Shown: in pieces, positions 1-7,595 of the stretch
Layout: each line of letters starts with the position of its first letter
Numbering within the stretch: position 1 is the stretch's first letter
Assembly (NCBI GenBank): GCA_025357775.1
Contig: JANXOQ010000190.1
Location: forward strand, 1 to 9,465
Source: Ferruginibacter sp.
GTDB lineage: Bacteria; Bacteroidota; Bacteroidia; Chitinophagales; Chitinophagaceae
Reading direction: 5' to 3'
Length of the DNA: 9,465 nt
Made by a program: the position numbers and the translations under genes
Notes under the pieces: generated by a model
Databases searched by the model: none
The model's input: the letters and a program-made list of their open reading frames with translations, nothing else
Told to the model about the DNA's origin: nothing

Positions 1-479
1 CTTACTGTTCTCAATCCTTCTTCTCTCTCGTCTGTTTTTAAAAAATCATCAAATAGCATCCATTCTCCTAGCTCAGCAATTTTATTTTCGTTTATAAATT
101 TTCTGCTTATGTAGTTAAAAGATATTACAAAGTAGGGTGAAAAAAAGTTTTTAAATTTCTCATCATTGGCATGGGTTTTTATTTGGCTTCTTACTTCATA
201 AATATTGAGATCGTTTTTTTCCAATAATGCAAGCAATGCTTTTTGCTCCCATATTTTTTTATGGAATACAAGCCTTTCTAAAAAATCGGCTTTTTCTATT
301 TCTTCAAATACATCGTTTTTATTATAGTTATTCCCATCTATATTTACAAAGCCATCTTTTGCAAAATCAAATTCTGCATTTATTTGCTTTTTTATACGGC
401 TTACATTTATATCTCCGTCTAAAGAAATATCACAATGCTTTAGTAATCGTATGATAGAAATATATTGTTTATTAGCCAA
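1..479 (-). CDS. Hypothetical protein, third gene of the Hsp70 module (C-terminus beyond left edge)
   Basis: I do not recognise this protein. An uninterrupted minus-strand frame runs from a TTG at 479-477 to the window edge, giving about 159 residues. The visible part is charged, mostly helical in character and soluble-looking, with no signal peptide or membrane segment. It starts M-A-N-K-Q-Y-I-S-I-I-R-L-L-K and later contains FLERLVFHKKIWEQKALLAL, followed by a lysine- and glutamate-rich stretch. The TTG overlaps the Hsp70 stop codon by 8 bases. No ATG lies upstream in this frame as far as I read it, to about 545, so translational coupling to the Hsp70 gene is the simplest reading. Its place behind a GrpE-like gene and an Hsp70 suggests a co-chaperone or client-recruiting partner, but that rests on context alone. 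No J-domain HPD motif is visible in this part. Confidence 0.72.
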   Translation of the reverse strand, partial: MANKQYISIIRLLKHCDISLDGDINVSRIKKQINAEFDFAKDGFVNIDGNNYNKNDVFEEIEKADFLERLVFHKKIWEQKALLALLEKNDLNIYEVRSQIKTHANDEKFKNFFSPYFVISFNYISRKFINENKIAELGEWMLFDDFLKTDEREEGLRTV

Positions 480-3003
480 TGCCGGTGCCTTTAAAGTCAA
501 TGTTATAGTTATGGTTTGCTCTAATAAGCAATGAAGACAAACTAAAAATATGTCTTCTAAATTCTGGGTATTTTTCTTGCTCTAATACTGCATCAGCCAT
601 TTTAAAAATAGATTTTGCTGCACTGTAATCTTTAAAGTAATTGGCATCATACCCTTTATACTCTATAAAACGTTGTATTAAAAAACTATTGGTATTGCTA
701 AGCGCTTTCCAATACAAATCATCCATTTGTTTTAGTTTATTTTCAATTACAGATACACTTTTACTTTTTAAAGTAGCGTTTTCTGTAGCCTCTATTTTTT
801 GATAATCTTTTCTCAATTCATCTTTTATAAAATCAGCCATATTAATGGCTTCTAATACCGTTTCTTTAAAATGTAAATATTCTTCAAGTAGCAATGCTAT
901 TCTTTCATTGCCCCCAAGTTTATCTGCCTCTTGAGATATACGAGTCATTCGCTCTGCAATAATATATTTTTCATCTGACTTGTCTTTTTCTTTTAGTTTA
1001 AACAAAGTCGTTTTCATACTGTGTAAATCCTGCAGAAGAGTATCGCATTTTATTTCCCAAATTTTATCTTCGTTGTATTGAAAGCCTCTTATTGTATCTG
1101 TTAATTCATTTTCTAATTGCAAAAATTGCTCTTGCAACCTAGTTATGTTTATTTGTTTTTCTGATACAGAAAATACATTTTTAAATTCTTGCTGTGTCAT
1201 TACCAAATACACCGTGGTATTCATAACCCTAGAGTCATTTACCTCTATTTGTATTTCTATATCACTTCCTTTTATTAAATCTGATTGTAAATTTTTGCCA
1301 GATATTTCTATACAACCTATTGTAAGGTTGGAAGAAGCTCGGCTATTTCTATCGCCTTCTAAAATATTTATGATGATAGATTCTTTAGCGCCTTTTGTAA
1401 TCGTTTTAGAAATCTCTCTGTACAAAGTTCTTTTTTGTGGTAGTAAGCTATTGCGTTCAAAAATTACTTCCAACTTGGTGGTTTTATTTTCTAGGTCATC
1501 TATTTCAATGCAGATATCGTGTGGCATAGGTTGCCCATCAATATTGTAAATACCTTGTGCAATATTTATTTCTTTGCTCAATGATTTGATGATATTTTTT
1601 TGCTCATCATACACCTGTAGCGCAAACATATTAGTACTTGCGGGCAGCAAGGGAAGAAACTCAGTTTTCTTTGCTTTCAAATTTATAAAGCCAGTATCAA
1701 AACCGCCATCTAACCTTGTTATTCTGTAAAAACTATTTTCATATTGTCCGCTACAAGCCATTAGCAATACCTCTTCGGTATCTCTACTGCTTCTGTTGTA
1801 AGAAATATCTAACTCTATATTTATGGTATTAAAATCTATAGAAGCTAATAAATCTGTACCAATGGCTTCGTTAGAAATAACTGATTCCACAACAGCAGGC
1901 TCATAATATTTATTAGCTGCATAGTATGCCGCACCCACTGCAATAGAGTTGGTAGGGTCTATAGAAAAATTAATAGAAATGCCCGTTTGCAAGCAAAGCT
2001 GCTCCCTCACTTGTGGTAAAAATGTGCTGCCACCTACCAATATTATTTGGTGAATATCTGCCGCTGTTAGTTTATTATTTTCAATAATGGTATGAATTAG
2101 TTTAATAGTATCATTGATGATAGGCAAAAAGATTTCATCTACTTGTTCCTTAGTAATGGTAAAATAAAAATCATAATTTTTACCATTTAATGTTGCGCTA
2201 AAATCTATAACGGTAGCCTTTGCATTGGATAATTCTTTTTTAGCTTCTTCTGCATAATACATTACTTGGTAGTACAACATTTCATACTGCCCGTATTTTT
2301 CTCTAAAGGCTTCTTCAAAGTTTTCTATACCTGTTTGTTGTATTATTTGTGGTACAATAATTTTATTGATAATGGCAAAATCTAAATCCATTCCACCTAA
2401 AAAATTATTGCCTTCATGGTCTATTACTTTTAAATCTTCTGCAGTAGATTTTACCAATGCCACATCAAAAGTACCGCCACCAAAATCGTATACCAACCAG
2501 TAACCATCTGTTTGTACTTTTTCGCTTGCATTAAAAAATGCAAGGCTTGCCGCAATGGGCTCTTGCAATAAAAATACTTCTTTAAAACCTGCTGCTTGCC
2601 CAGCTTTAAGGGTAGCATTGCTTTGCATGCTGTCAAAAGAGGCTGGCACTGTTATTACACAAGCTTCTAATGGCTCGGCACTTTGTTCAAAGTTTTTAAG
2701 TTCATTTAGTACCAAGGCCGAGAGTTCTACTGGGGTTACATTTTCATCTATGTTAACTACATAGTATTTTTCATCAGTACCCATTTTTCTTTTAAACCCT
2801 CCAAACACATTTACGGCATCTTTGGTGAGGTATTCTCTTGCTTTATCACCCACCAATATTCTATCGGTACGATATGCCACTACCGAAGCCAAAGTTTCTT
2901 TTTGCCCAATAGGATTTTTATATACACGCACTTTGTTGTGCTCATATTTTGCTATAAGGGAATTGGTCGTTCCTAAATCTATTCCTACGTTTACGGCTTT
3001 CAT
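472..3003 (-). CDS. Hsp70-family chaperone with an extra domain after the ATPase domain
   Basis: An ATP-driven chaperone of the Hsp70/actin fold, 843 aa from the ATG at 3003. The frame extends 7 codons further to a TTG at 3024, but that would overlap the upstream gene, and the ATG places IDLGTTNS at residues 8-15, as in DnaK. The ATPase domain is complete: phosphate-1 loop 8-15, the conserved lysine region FKRKMG near 70-75, QEPIAAS near 147-153, phosphate-2 loop DFGGGTFD near 173-180, GGMDLD near 203-208, and the adenosine motif LVGGSTFLPQVREQL near 322-336. A substrate-binding beta domain is recognisable from about 490 (HDICIEIDDL, then ILEGDR near 547-552). Roughly 115 residues separate the two where DnaK has a short linker. 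Residues from about 612 to the end are helical and charged, and there is no C-terminal EEVD. It is longer than DnaK (about 640 aa) and is probably an accessory paralogue. It follows the GrpE-like gene by 7 bp. Confidence 0.95.
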   Translation of the reverse strand: MKAVNVGIDLGTTNSLIAKYEHNKVRVYKNPIGQKETLASVVAYRTDRILVGDKAREYLTKDAVNVFGGFKRKMGTDEKYYVVNIDENVTPVELSALVLNELKNFEQSAEPLEACVITVPASFDSMQSNATLKAGQAAGFKEVFLLQEPIAASLAFFNASEKVQTDGYWLVYDFGGGTFDVALVKSTAEDLKVIDHEGNNFLGGMDLDFAIINKIIVPQIIQQTGIENFEEAFREKYGQYEMLYYQVMYYAEEAKKELSNAKATVIDFSATLNGKNYDFYFTITKEQVDEIFLPIINDTIKLIHTIIENNKLTAADIHQIILVGGSTFLPQVREQLCLQTGISINFSIDPTNSIAVGAAYYAANKYYEPAVVESVISNEAIGTDLLASIDFNTINIELDISYNRSSRDTEEVLLMACSGQYENSFYRITRLDGGFDTGFINLKAKKTEFLPLLPASTNMFALQVYDEQKNIIKSLSKEINIAQGIYNIDGQPMPHDICIEIDDLENKTTKLEVIFERNSLLPQKRTLYREISKTITKGAKESIIINILEGDRNSRASSNLTIGCIEISGKNLQSDLIKGSDIEIQIEVNDSRVMNTTVYLVMTQQEFKNVFSVSEKQINITRLQEQFLQLENELTDTIRGFQYNEDKIWEIKCDTLLQDLHSMKTTLFKLKEKDKSDEKYIIAERMTRISQEADKLGGNERIALLLEEYLHFKETVLEAINMADFIKDELRKDYQKIEATENATLKSKSVSVIENKLKQMDDLYWKALSNTNSFLIQRFIEYKGYDANYFKDYSAAKSIFKMADAVLEQEKYPEFRRHIFSLSSLLIRANHNYNIDFKGTGIG

Positions 3004-3010
3004 TGGGGTA

Positions 3011-3322
3011 TTATTTTTTTTCAACCATTACCACTGCTTTTTGTACGAGCTGCAAATTTCCGTCTACTTTTTTATAAATAATGGGTTTGATAGTTTTTGT
3101 TATTTTCATATTACTTGCTGCCTGCCCCACAATATTGGCTTCGCAATCTGTTCTTGCTTCGCTGTATGTTTCATTGGTGGGGTCTTGCATGGTAAATCCT
3201 TCTTCTTCAAAAATAGAAAATAAGCGGTTAAAATTTCTTTCAAAATTATTAGCTTCGCTTAGTGCATTTATTTTGGATTGTATTTCGAAAAGCTGGTTTA
3301 TGATTTGCAGTTGGGTGGTCAT
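3011..3322 (-). CDS. Small GrpE-like protein, probable nucleotide-exchange partner of the adjacent Hsp70
   Basis: A 103-residue protein that starts at ATG 3322 and is the first gene of the chaperone unit. Residues 1-40 look like a helix with heptad-like hydrophobic spacing (L-I, L-F-I, I-L, then F-L-I-F), which could form a coiled coil. Residues 42-103 resemble the GrpE beta-wing: G-F-T-M-Q-D-P-T-N-E-T-Y in place of the G-x-x-x-x-P-x-G-x-x-F region, then K-P-I-I, and a closing K-A-V-V-M-V-E-K-K like the A-M-V-x-V-x-K end of GrpE. GrpE releases ADP from Hsp70. The protein is about half the length of GrpE and lacks most of its long N-terminal helix. The assignment is therefore inferred from motif resemblance plus linkage to an Hsp70 gene 7 bp downstream. 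The alternative is an unrelated small Hsp70-associated protein. Confidence 0.6.
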   Translation of the reverse strand: MTTQLQIINQLFEIQSKINALSEANNFERNFNRLFSIFEEEGFTMQDPTNETYSEARTDCEANIVGQAASNMKITKTIKPIIYKKVDGNLQLVQKAVVMVEKK

Positions 3323-3460
3323 GTAAATGTAATAATGAGGTATTGGATTTTTAATAAAGGGCTGAGGCTATTTGTTAATCTGTTAATGATTATAGAAATT
3401 ATATTGTTTTTAAATCAATTTTTTTTATTTTGTAAATGCTTAATAATACTCTTGCGTTTT

Positions 3461-3752
3461 TCATTTTAATACTTTGCAAGCAAAAGCTACTAAATTACCA
3501 AGCACACTAAAATGTAGTCCCTTTTATCTTCAATATTCAATAGCCCATAAATAATTAATGGATTATTTGTAGTGGTTAATTTATTAACTTCTTTTATGAT
3601 AACTTTGTGTTTTTTGTGCAAATTATACCTCTAGTCACTTTTTTTAACTTGCGAAATGTTGTATCAAATACTTCATTTGTTATAGTATTCTCTATAGAAT
3701 CTATTAACTTATCAATTATAAAATCTAATGCTAAATTTTCCTTTCTAAACAA
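3461..3752 (-). pseudogene. Decayed gene in three frames, remnant of a Bacteroidota hypothetical-protein family
   Basis: Reading the minus strand gives three successive protein-like pieces in shifted frames. The first (3752-3594, no ATG, TTG possible, in-frame stop at 3594) contains LALDFIIDKLIDSIENTITN. The second enters around 3630 in another frame, reads KEVNKLTTTNNPLIIYGLLN at about 3594-3535, and stops at TAG. The third, in a further frame near 3511-3461, reads FSVLGNLVAFACKVLK and stops at TGA. The pieces keep the order I remember for a common Bacteroidota protein family of unknown function, roughly 170 aa: D-F-I-L-D-K-L-T-N-S-I-E-N, then K-L-T-x-x-N-N-P-x-I-I-Q-G-L, then G-V-A-G-N-L-V-A-F-x-C-K-L. 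The stretch normally lying between the second and third blocks appears deleted, and the expected C-terminus was not found. The family match is from memory; the frameshifts and stops are visible in the sequence. Confidence 0.7.
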
Positions 3753-3882
3753 AATAAAGATACAAAAAACTTTTTTATTTTACACGTTATATAAGAGGAT
3801 ATTAAAAGTACAAAGTTTTAAACAAACTAAATAAATTATCAAAATAATACTAAACAAATTAGCTTAATAAATAACTTTATCT

Positions 3883-3890
3883 TAATTTTG
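3883..3890 (+). promoter_or_regulatory. Probable recA promoter, Bacteroidota -7 box
   Basis: TAATTTTG fits the Bacteroidota -7 consensus TAnnTTTG and ends 55 bases before the recA ATG, implying a leader of about 50 nt. No clean TTTG -33 element is seen at the usual distance; ATTAG near 3858-3862 is a poor substitute. The rest of the 3753-3945 spacer is very AT-rich, with an A-rich stretch just before the start codon and no Shine-Dalgarno sequence, which is normal for this phylum. No LexA-type operator palindrome was recognised. Confidence 0.45.
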
Positions 3891-3945
3891 AAATTAATAT
3901 ATATTTATACTCAAAACTAGATACATCACTTTAAAAAACAACAAC

Positions 3946-4986
3946 ATGAGCGCAGCAGCAGAAAAAGCAGAGAAATCAGAAAAGTTTAAAGCCCTTAAAC
4001 TTACCATGGATAAAATAGACAAGGACTATGGTAAAGGTTCTGTAATGATGATGGGCGATAAAGGAGTAGTAGAACAAGAAGTAATATCTACAGGTTCTTT
4101 GGGACTAGACGTTGCACTAGGTATTGGTGGCTTGCCAAAAGGAAGGGTAATAGAAATATATGGCCCAGAAAGTAGTGGAAAAACAACCCTTGCCATACAT
4201 GTTATAGCAGAGGCACAAAAAAAAGGTGGCATGTGTGCATTTATAGATGCAGAGCATGCTTTTGATAGTGGCTATGCCCAAAAGCTTGGAGTAGATATTG
4301 ATAACTTATTAATATCTCAACCAGATTATGGTGAGCAAGCATTGGAAATAGCAGATAGATTAATACTAAGTGGTGCGTTAGACGTGGTGGTAATAGACTC
4401 TGTAGCAGCACTTGTACCAAAAAGTGAACTTGAGGGAGAAATGGGAGATAGCAAAATGGGCTTACATGCTCGATTGATGAGCCAGGCTTTAAGAAAATTG
4501 ACTGCTACCATAAATAAAACAGGTACTATTTGTATTTTTATTAACCAGCTTAGAGAAAAAATTGGGGTAATGTTTGGCAACCCAGAAACAACCACGGGTG
4601 GTAATGCTTTAAAATTTTATGCATCTGTAAGATTAGATATACGCCGAGCTGCACAAATAAAAGATGGCGATGAAGTAACAGGTAACCACGTAAAAGTAAA
4701 AGTGGTAAAAAACAAAGTAGCCCCACCATTTAGAATAGCAGAGTTTGATATTGTATACGGTGAAGGTATTTCAAAAACGGGCGAAATAATAGACATGGGT
4801 GTGGAGCTTGGTATTGTGCAAAAAAGTGGTAGCTGGTTTAGCTACAATGGCGATAAGTTAGGACAGGGTAGAGAATCTGTAAAGCAACTAATGCACGACA
4901 ACCCAACAATGGCAGATGAGATAGAAGTAAAAATAAGAGCCAAAATAAAAGAAAATAAAGATGGAGTAGTTGCAACTGCAGAATAA
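3946..4986 (+). CDS. recA: Recombinase RecA
   Basis: RecA polymerises on single-stranded DNA, uses ATP to drive homologous pairing and strand exchange, and in many bacteria acts as co-protease in the SOS response. The 346-aa length is typical and the gene looks intact. The N-terminal segment L-D-K-I-x-K-x-Y-G-K-G-S family pattern is present as [14 protein letters not shown] at residues 21-34. Walker A GPESSGKT is at 73-80, the catalytic glutamate in DAEHAFD is E103, and Walker B VVVID is at 147-151. DNA-binding loop L1 lies around [10 protein letters not shown] (163-172) and loop L2 around [20 protein letters not shown] (200-219). The C-terminal tail is short and less acidic than in E. coli RecA. 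The gene stands alone on the plus strand, between a divergent pseudogene/chaperone region and a convergent DUF2147 gene, and ends in a hairpin terminator. Confidence 0.99.
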   Translation: MSAAAEKAEKSEKFKALKLTMDKIDKDYGKGSVMMMGDKGVVEQEVISTGSLGLDVALGIGGLPKGRVIEIYGPESSGKTTLAIHVIAEAQKKGGMCAFIDAEHAFDSGYAQKLGVDIDNLLISQPDYGEQALEIADRLILSGALDVVVIDSVAALVPKSELEGEMGDSKMGLHARLMSQALRKLTATINKTGTICIFINQLREKIGVMFGNPETTTGGNALKFYASVRLDIRRAAQIKDGDEVTGNHVKVKVVKNKVAPPFRIAEFDIVYGEGISKTGEIIDMGVELGIVQKSGSWFSYNGDKLGQGRESVKQLMHDNPTMADEIEVKIRAKIKENKDGVVATAE

Positions 4987-5009
4987 AAAACTTAGGGTTA
5001 GTAAATAAT

Positions 5010-5047
5010 AAAAAGGTTGTTTCACTTTTAGTGAAGCAACCTTTTTT
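5010..5047 (+). terminator. Rho-independent terminator of recA
   Basis: An 11-bp stem GGTTGTTTCAC / GTGAAGCAACC (one U-G wobble pair in the plus-strand RNA) encloses the loop TTTTA. It is flanked by an A run on the left and TTTTTT on the right, 24 bases after the recA stop codon. Read on the minus strand it also ends in a T run, with one C-A mismatch, so it could act in both directions between these convergent genes. Confidence 0.9.
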
Positions 5048-5545
5048 ATGGTGGATACACTTCTATCTATAAAATAATTAAATCTATTATTTTGTAGAGG
5101 CATATAAATTAGTAAACGATTTAAAAACAATATTTTTTGTGGGAATAGCAAAAAAACGATTGGCAAGCCACAATAACAAACGTATTAGTAGGTATTGTAG
5201 AAGTATTCTCTTTTGTAAAAAAATTAAATCATTTATGGTATATACATTCCTATTAAGAATAAAGCTAAGGTAAACTTGTCGAACCAAATGCGATTACTAA
5301 AACATTCCTTCACAAGCTATTAATAATAAATTTCCTAAAACGATTATTTAAAATTTATTGAAATGTCTCCATTACCTTAAAAGCAAAAGTCAGCTTCGTC
5401 TTTACATACAAGCCTCTACAAGTATAATTTGACTAACAAATTAATAGTCAAAAAGTATTAGCTGCAAAAAACTTAAAATATTTTTATCGGTGCTTTAAAA
5501 TGATACCTTTATTTTCTTTAGAATTTGGCTAAGTTTGTTATAGTA
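5048..5545. other. AT-rich spacer with no recognisable gene
   Basis: About 500 bp between the recA terminator and the stop codon of the convergent DUF2147 gene. Several short open frames exist on both strands. The plus-strand one near 5086-5270 begins right after a stop, lacks a convincing start codon and has no family resemblance I can name. The minus-strand frames are rich in Leu, Phe, Ile and Tyr, as expected from translating AT-rich non-coding DNA. No tRNA, insertion-sequence end or clear second terminator was found. It may hold an old decayed gene or an undetected small RNA. Confidence 0.5.
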
Positions 5546-5968
5546 TTATTTAGACCTTGTCCAAATCTGTGTTCTGTAAAATGGACCCCAGTATCCTCTT
5601 ACTTTTATGGTATTTGCATCTTTTAGCCACATAGTGCATTTGTATGTTTTTCCATTTTCGGGGTCATAGATTGTGCCGTCTTTCCATTCGCCATCTTTTA
5701 TTACAAAGTCTTTTAAAATTAACAACCCTAAAATTGGTGTAGTACGCAAACCTTTATCTTTATTTTCTTTATCTACTTTGGGTTTTCCAATTTCATCAAG
5801 CGGCTCTTTTAGCCATATTAGTTTGCCATAATATTTTCCGTTTACTTCGTATATTTCTGTTATGCCTTTTCCACTTTCAGAAAGCCAACTACCTACAACT
5901 GTATTTTGTGCAAAAGAAGATATGGATAGAAATAAGCTTAACGATAAAACTGATAAATAACGATTCAT
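5546..5968 (-). CDS. Exported DUF2147-family protein
   Basis: A 140-aa protein with a clear Sec signal peptide (residues 1-20, hydrophobic core LSVLSLSLFLSI, probable cut after SFA before Gln21), leaving a mature protein of about 120 residues in the periplasm or beyond. It matches the DUF2147 pattern along its length: VGSW at 25-28, GKYYGKLIWL at 44-53, GLLIL at 81-85, IYDPENGKTY at 100-109, VRGYWG at 123-128 and TQIWTR at 133-138. The fold is expected to be an all-beta, lipocalin-like barrel. Its function is unknown. The ATG lies only 3 bases after the flippase stop codon, so the two are almost certainly co-transcribed, which hints at an envelope-related role without proving one. A terminator was not found downstream. 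Confidence 0.93.
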   Translation of the reverse strand: MNRYLSVLSLSLFLSISSFAQNTVVGSWLSESGKGITEIYEVNGKYYGKLIWLKEPLDEIGKPKVDKENKDKGLRTTPILGLLILKDFVIKDGEWKDGTIYDPENGKTYKCTMWLKDANTIKVRGYWGPFYRTQIWTRSK

Positions 5969-5971
5969 TTT

Positions 5972-7483
5972 TTATTTTTTTTGCATGAAATATTTTCCAA
6001 CTTTAGGCAATTTAGAAAATTCTTTGTGTTCTACCAAAGTAAGAAATTTTGCATAAATTAAAATTAATATAGTTGCTAATAAAAAATTGAAATATTTGTT
6101 AGGTATAAGCAATACAAGTCCCTTATGTAAGAAAAATATAACTACAACTATTACTATAAATGCTACCAGTTTTTTCCAAGCATACGGAATAGGGTAATGT
6201 TTTTGCCCCCATATAAAAGAAATAACCATCATGCTACCATAGCAAAAAAAGGTAGCCCAAGCGCAAGCCATATAACTAAAGTACGGTATAAAAATGGAAT
6301 TAATAGTAAGTGTAACTGTTGCACCTATTAGCGTTATCCAAGCACCATACATTGTTTTTTGAGATAGTTTATACCAAATAGATAAATTATAATAAATACC
6401 TAAAAACATATTTGCTAGTAGAAGTATTGGTACAACTTTAAGCCCTACCCACAGCATTTCATTTCTTATAAAATATTTCCAAATATTAATGTACAATGCC
6501 ACAAACAAAAACATAACCGTAATAGTTATTACAAAAAATTTCATTACACGGGCATAGGTTTTTTGTGGATTATTGCCTTGTGCTTGTTTAAAAAAAAATG
6601 GCTCTGCACCCATGCGAAAAGCTTGTATAAATAGGCTAATTAATATTGATAATTTATAGCAAGCACTATAAATACCTATCTCTAATTTTGCTGCTTCTTG
6701 TGTAGCTACTGGCGCCCACCAACCAAGCATAATTCTGTCAAAGGTTTCGTTTATCATACCACCAAAACCTGCCACTAATAATGGTAACGAATACAAAAGC
6801 ATTTGTTTCCATAAAACTTTATTTAACTTAAAAGTTACTGACAACAATTCTTTAGAAAGCAGTAATAGTGTAATGCCAGATGCAAATAAATTAGCAATAA
6901 TAGCATACCCAACGCCATAATTTTTTATATACCAAGATGCCACCCAACCATTAGGATTATTGGCAACAATATCTGGACATACGCTAATAAAAAAATAGGT
7001 GAGTATCATTGTAACAGCTATACCAATAATTCTTATTAACGCAAACTTTTTTGGTTTGCCATCTTGCCTTAGTTTTGAAAAAGGAAGTGTAGCAAGCGTA
7101 TCAAAAGCAATAATAAATGTACTAAATTTTATAAATTCTGGGTGGTCATTTAATTTTACAAAATTGGCAATACTCCCATTTGATATAAATAATAATAGTG
7201 ATAGTAATATTGTGGAAACGAAAATTGAAATACTTGCAGTATTATATATATCTTTTTTAAATTCGTCTTTTTGTACAAATCTAAAATAAGCAGTTTCTAA
7301 CCCGTATGTAAATATGACATTTAAAAAAGGAATGGCTGCATAAACAACACTCATTTCTCCGTAAGCTGCACCAGTAAGTTTATATGTAAGATAAGGTGTA
7401 AGAAGGTAATTTAAAAACCTAGCTGCAATGCTGCTGCCTCCATACCACAATGTATCTCCTGCCAATTTTTTTATACCGCTCAA
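5972..7483 (-). CDS. Wzx-like polysaccharide/lipid-linked oligosaccharide flippase (MOP superfamily)
   Basis: A 503-aa inner-membrane protein with many hydrophobic segments across its whole length, about 12-14 helices by eye, as in polysaccharide exporters that flip lipid-linked sugar units to the periplasmic side. Family-like features are the N-terminus G-D-T-L-W-Y-G-G-S-S-I-A-A-R (9-22), the first long segment ending TPYLTYKLTG, GLETAYFRF at 61-69, the basic loop PFSKLRQDGKPKKFA at 134-148, and GGMINETFDRIMLG around 241-254 at the start of the second half. The start is TTG 7483: an in-frame TAA sits two codons upstream, no ATG occurs early in the protein, and starting later would cut the conserved N-terminus. 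No glycosyltransferases are adjacent, so the carried sugar cannot be guessed. The DUF2147 gene follows after 3 bp. Confidence 0.93.
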   Translation of the reverse strand: MSGIKKLAGDTLWYGGSSIAARFLNYLLTPYLTYKLTGAAYGEMSVVYAAIPFLNVIFTYGLETAYFRFVQKDEFKKDIYNTASISIFVSTILLSLLLFISNGSIANFVKLNDHPEFIKFSTFIIAFDTLATLPFSKLRQDGKPKKFALIRIIGIAVTMILTYFFISVCPDIVANNPNGWVASWYIKNYGVGYAIIANLFASGITLLLLSKELLSVTFKLNKVLWKQMLLYSLPLLVAGFGGMINETFDRIMLGWWAPVATQEAAKLEIGIYSACYKLSILISLFIQAFRMGAEPFFFKQAQGNNPQKTYARVMKFFVITITVMFLFVALYINIWKYFIRNEMLWVGLKVVPILLLANMFLGIYYNLSIWYKLSQKTMYGAWITLIGATVTLTINSIFIPYFSYMACAWATFFCYGSMMVISFIWGQKHYPIPYAWKKLVAFIVIVVVIFFLHKGLVLLIPNKYFNFLLATILILIYAKFLTLVEHKEFSKLPKVGKYFMQKK

Positions 7484-7499
7484 AGGTTAAATATTTTTT

Positions 7500-7507
7500 C
7501 AAAAGTA
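7500..7507 (-). promoter_or_regulatory. Possible promoter of the flippase-DUF2147 operon
   Basis: On the minus strand TACTTTTG fits the Bacteroidota -7 consensus TAnnTTTG and ends 17 bases before the TTG start codon. Transcription would begin close to the start, leaving a leader of only about 10 nt. No convincing -33 TTTG is at the right spacing; the nearest TTTG upstream is about 29 bases away, inside the hairpin at 7523-7543. Confidence 0.35.
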
Positions 7508-7522
7508 ATGAAATGCTTGTAG

Positions 7523-7543
7523 GTATTCGCCTTAGGCAAATAC
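7523..7543. repeat. Inverted repeat (hairpin) between the peroxidase and flippase genes
   Basis: Arms GTATTCGCC and GGCAAATAC flank the loop TTA. In minus-strand RNA the one imperfect position becomes a U-G pair, giving nine paired bases with a tiny loop. The plus-strand side is followed by TTTTTT and the minus-strand side is not. As both flanking genes read on the minus strand it is not a textbook terminator for the peroxidase gene. It could be an RNA-processing or roadblock structure, or an operator just upstream of the flippase promoter. A second weak hairpin, CTTACT...AGTAAG, lies at 7574-7592 right after the peroxidase stop codon. Confidence 0.5.
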
Positions 7544-7595
7544 TTTTTTGTGTTTGACCCATGCAGACTGTTTCTTACTCTGAACTAGTAAGCGC

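Noticed and set aside
1145..1549. Plus-strand open frame of 134 codons inside the Hsp70 gene
   Set aside because: It is antisense to a conserved coding sequence, and its composition is that of a reverse-complement shadow.
3004..3024. TTG 3024 as the start of the Hsp70
   Set aside because: The ATG at 3003 puts the phosphate-1 motif at the usual distance from the N-terminus and avoids a 14-bp overlap with the upstream gene.
3330..3460. Possible promoter (TATAATTTC on the minus strand) for the GrpE-like gene
   Set aside because: The box deviates from TAnnTTTG and no -33 element is at the right spacing; the region is so AT-rich that such matches are expected by chance.
3607..3834. Plus-strand open frame of 75 codons in the spacer before recA
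   Set aside because: It is antisense to the pseudogene fragments, has no family resemblance, and its Phe/Ile/Lys richness reflects AT content.
5086..5270. Open plus-strand frame (contains E-A-Y-K-L-V-N-D-L-K) in the spacer after recA
   Set aside because: It has no usable start codon, begins right after a stop, and shows no recognisable motif.
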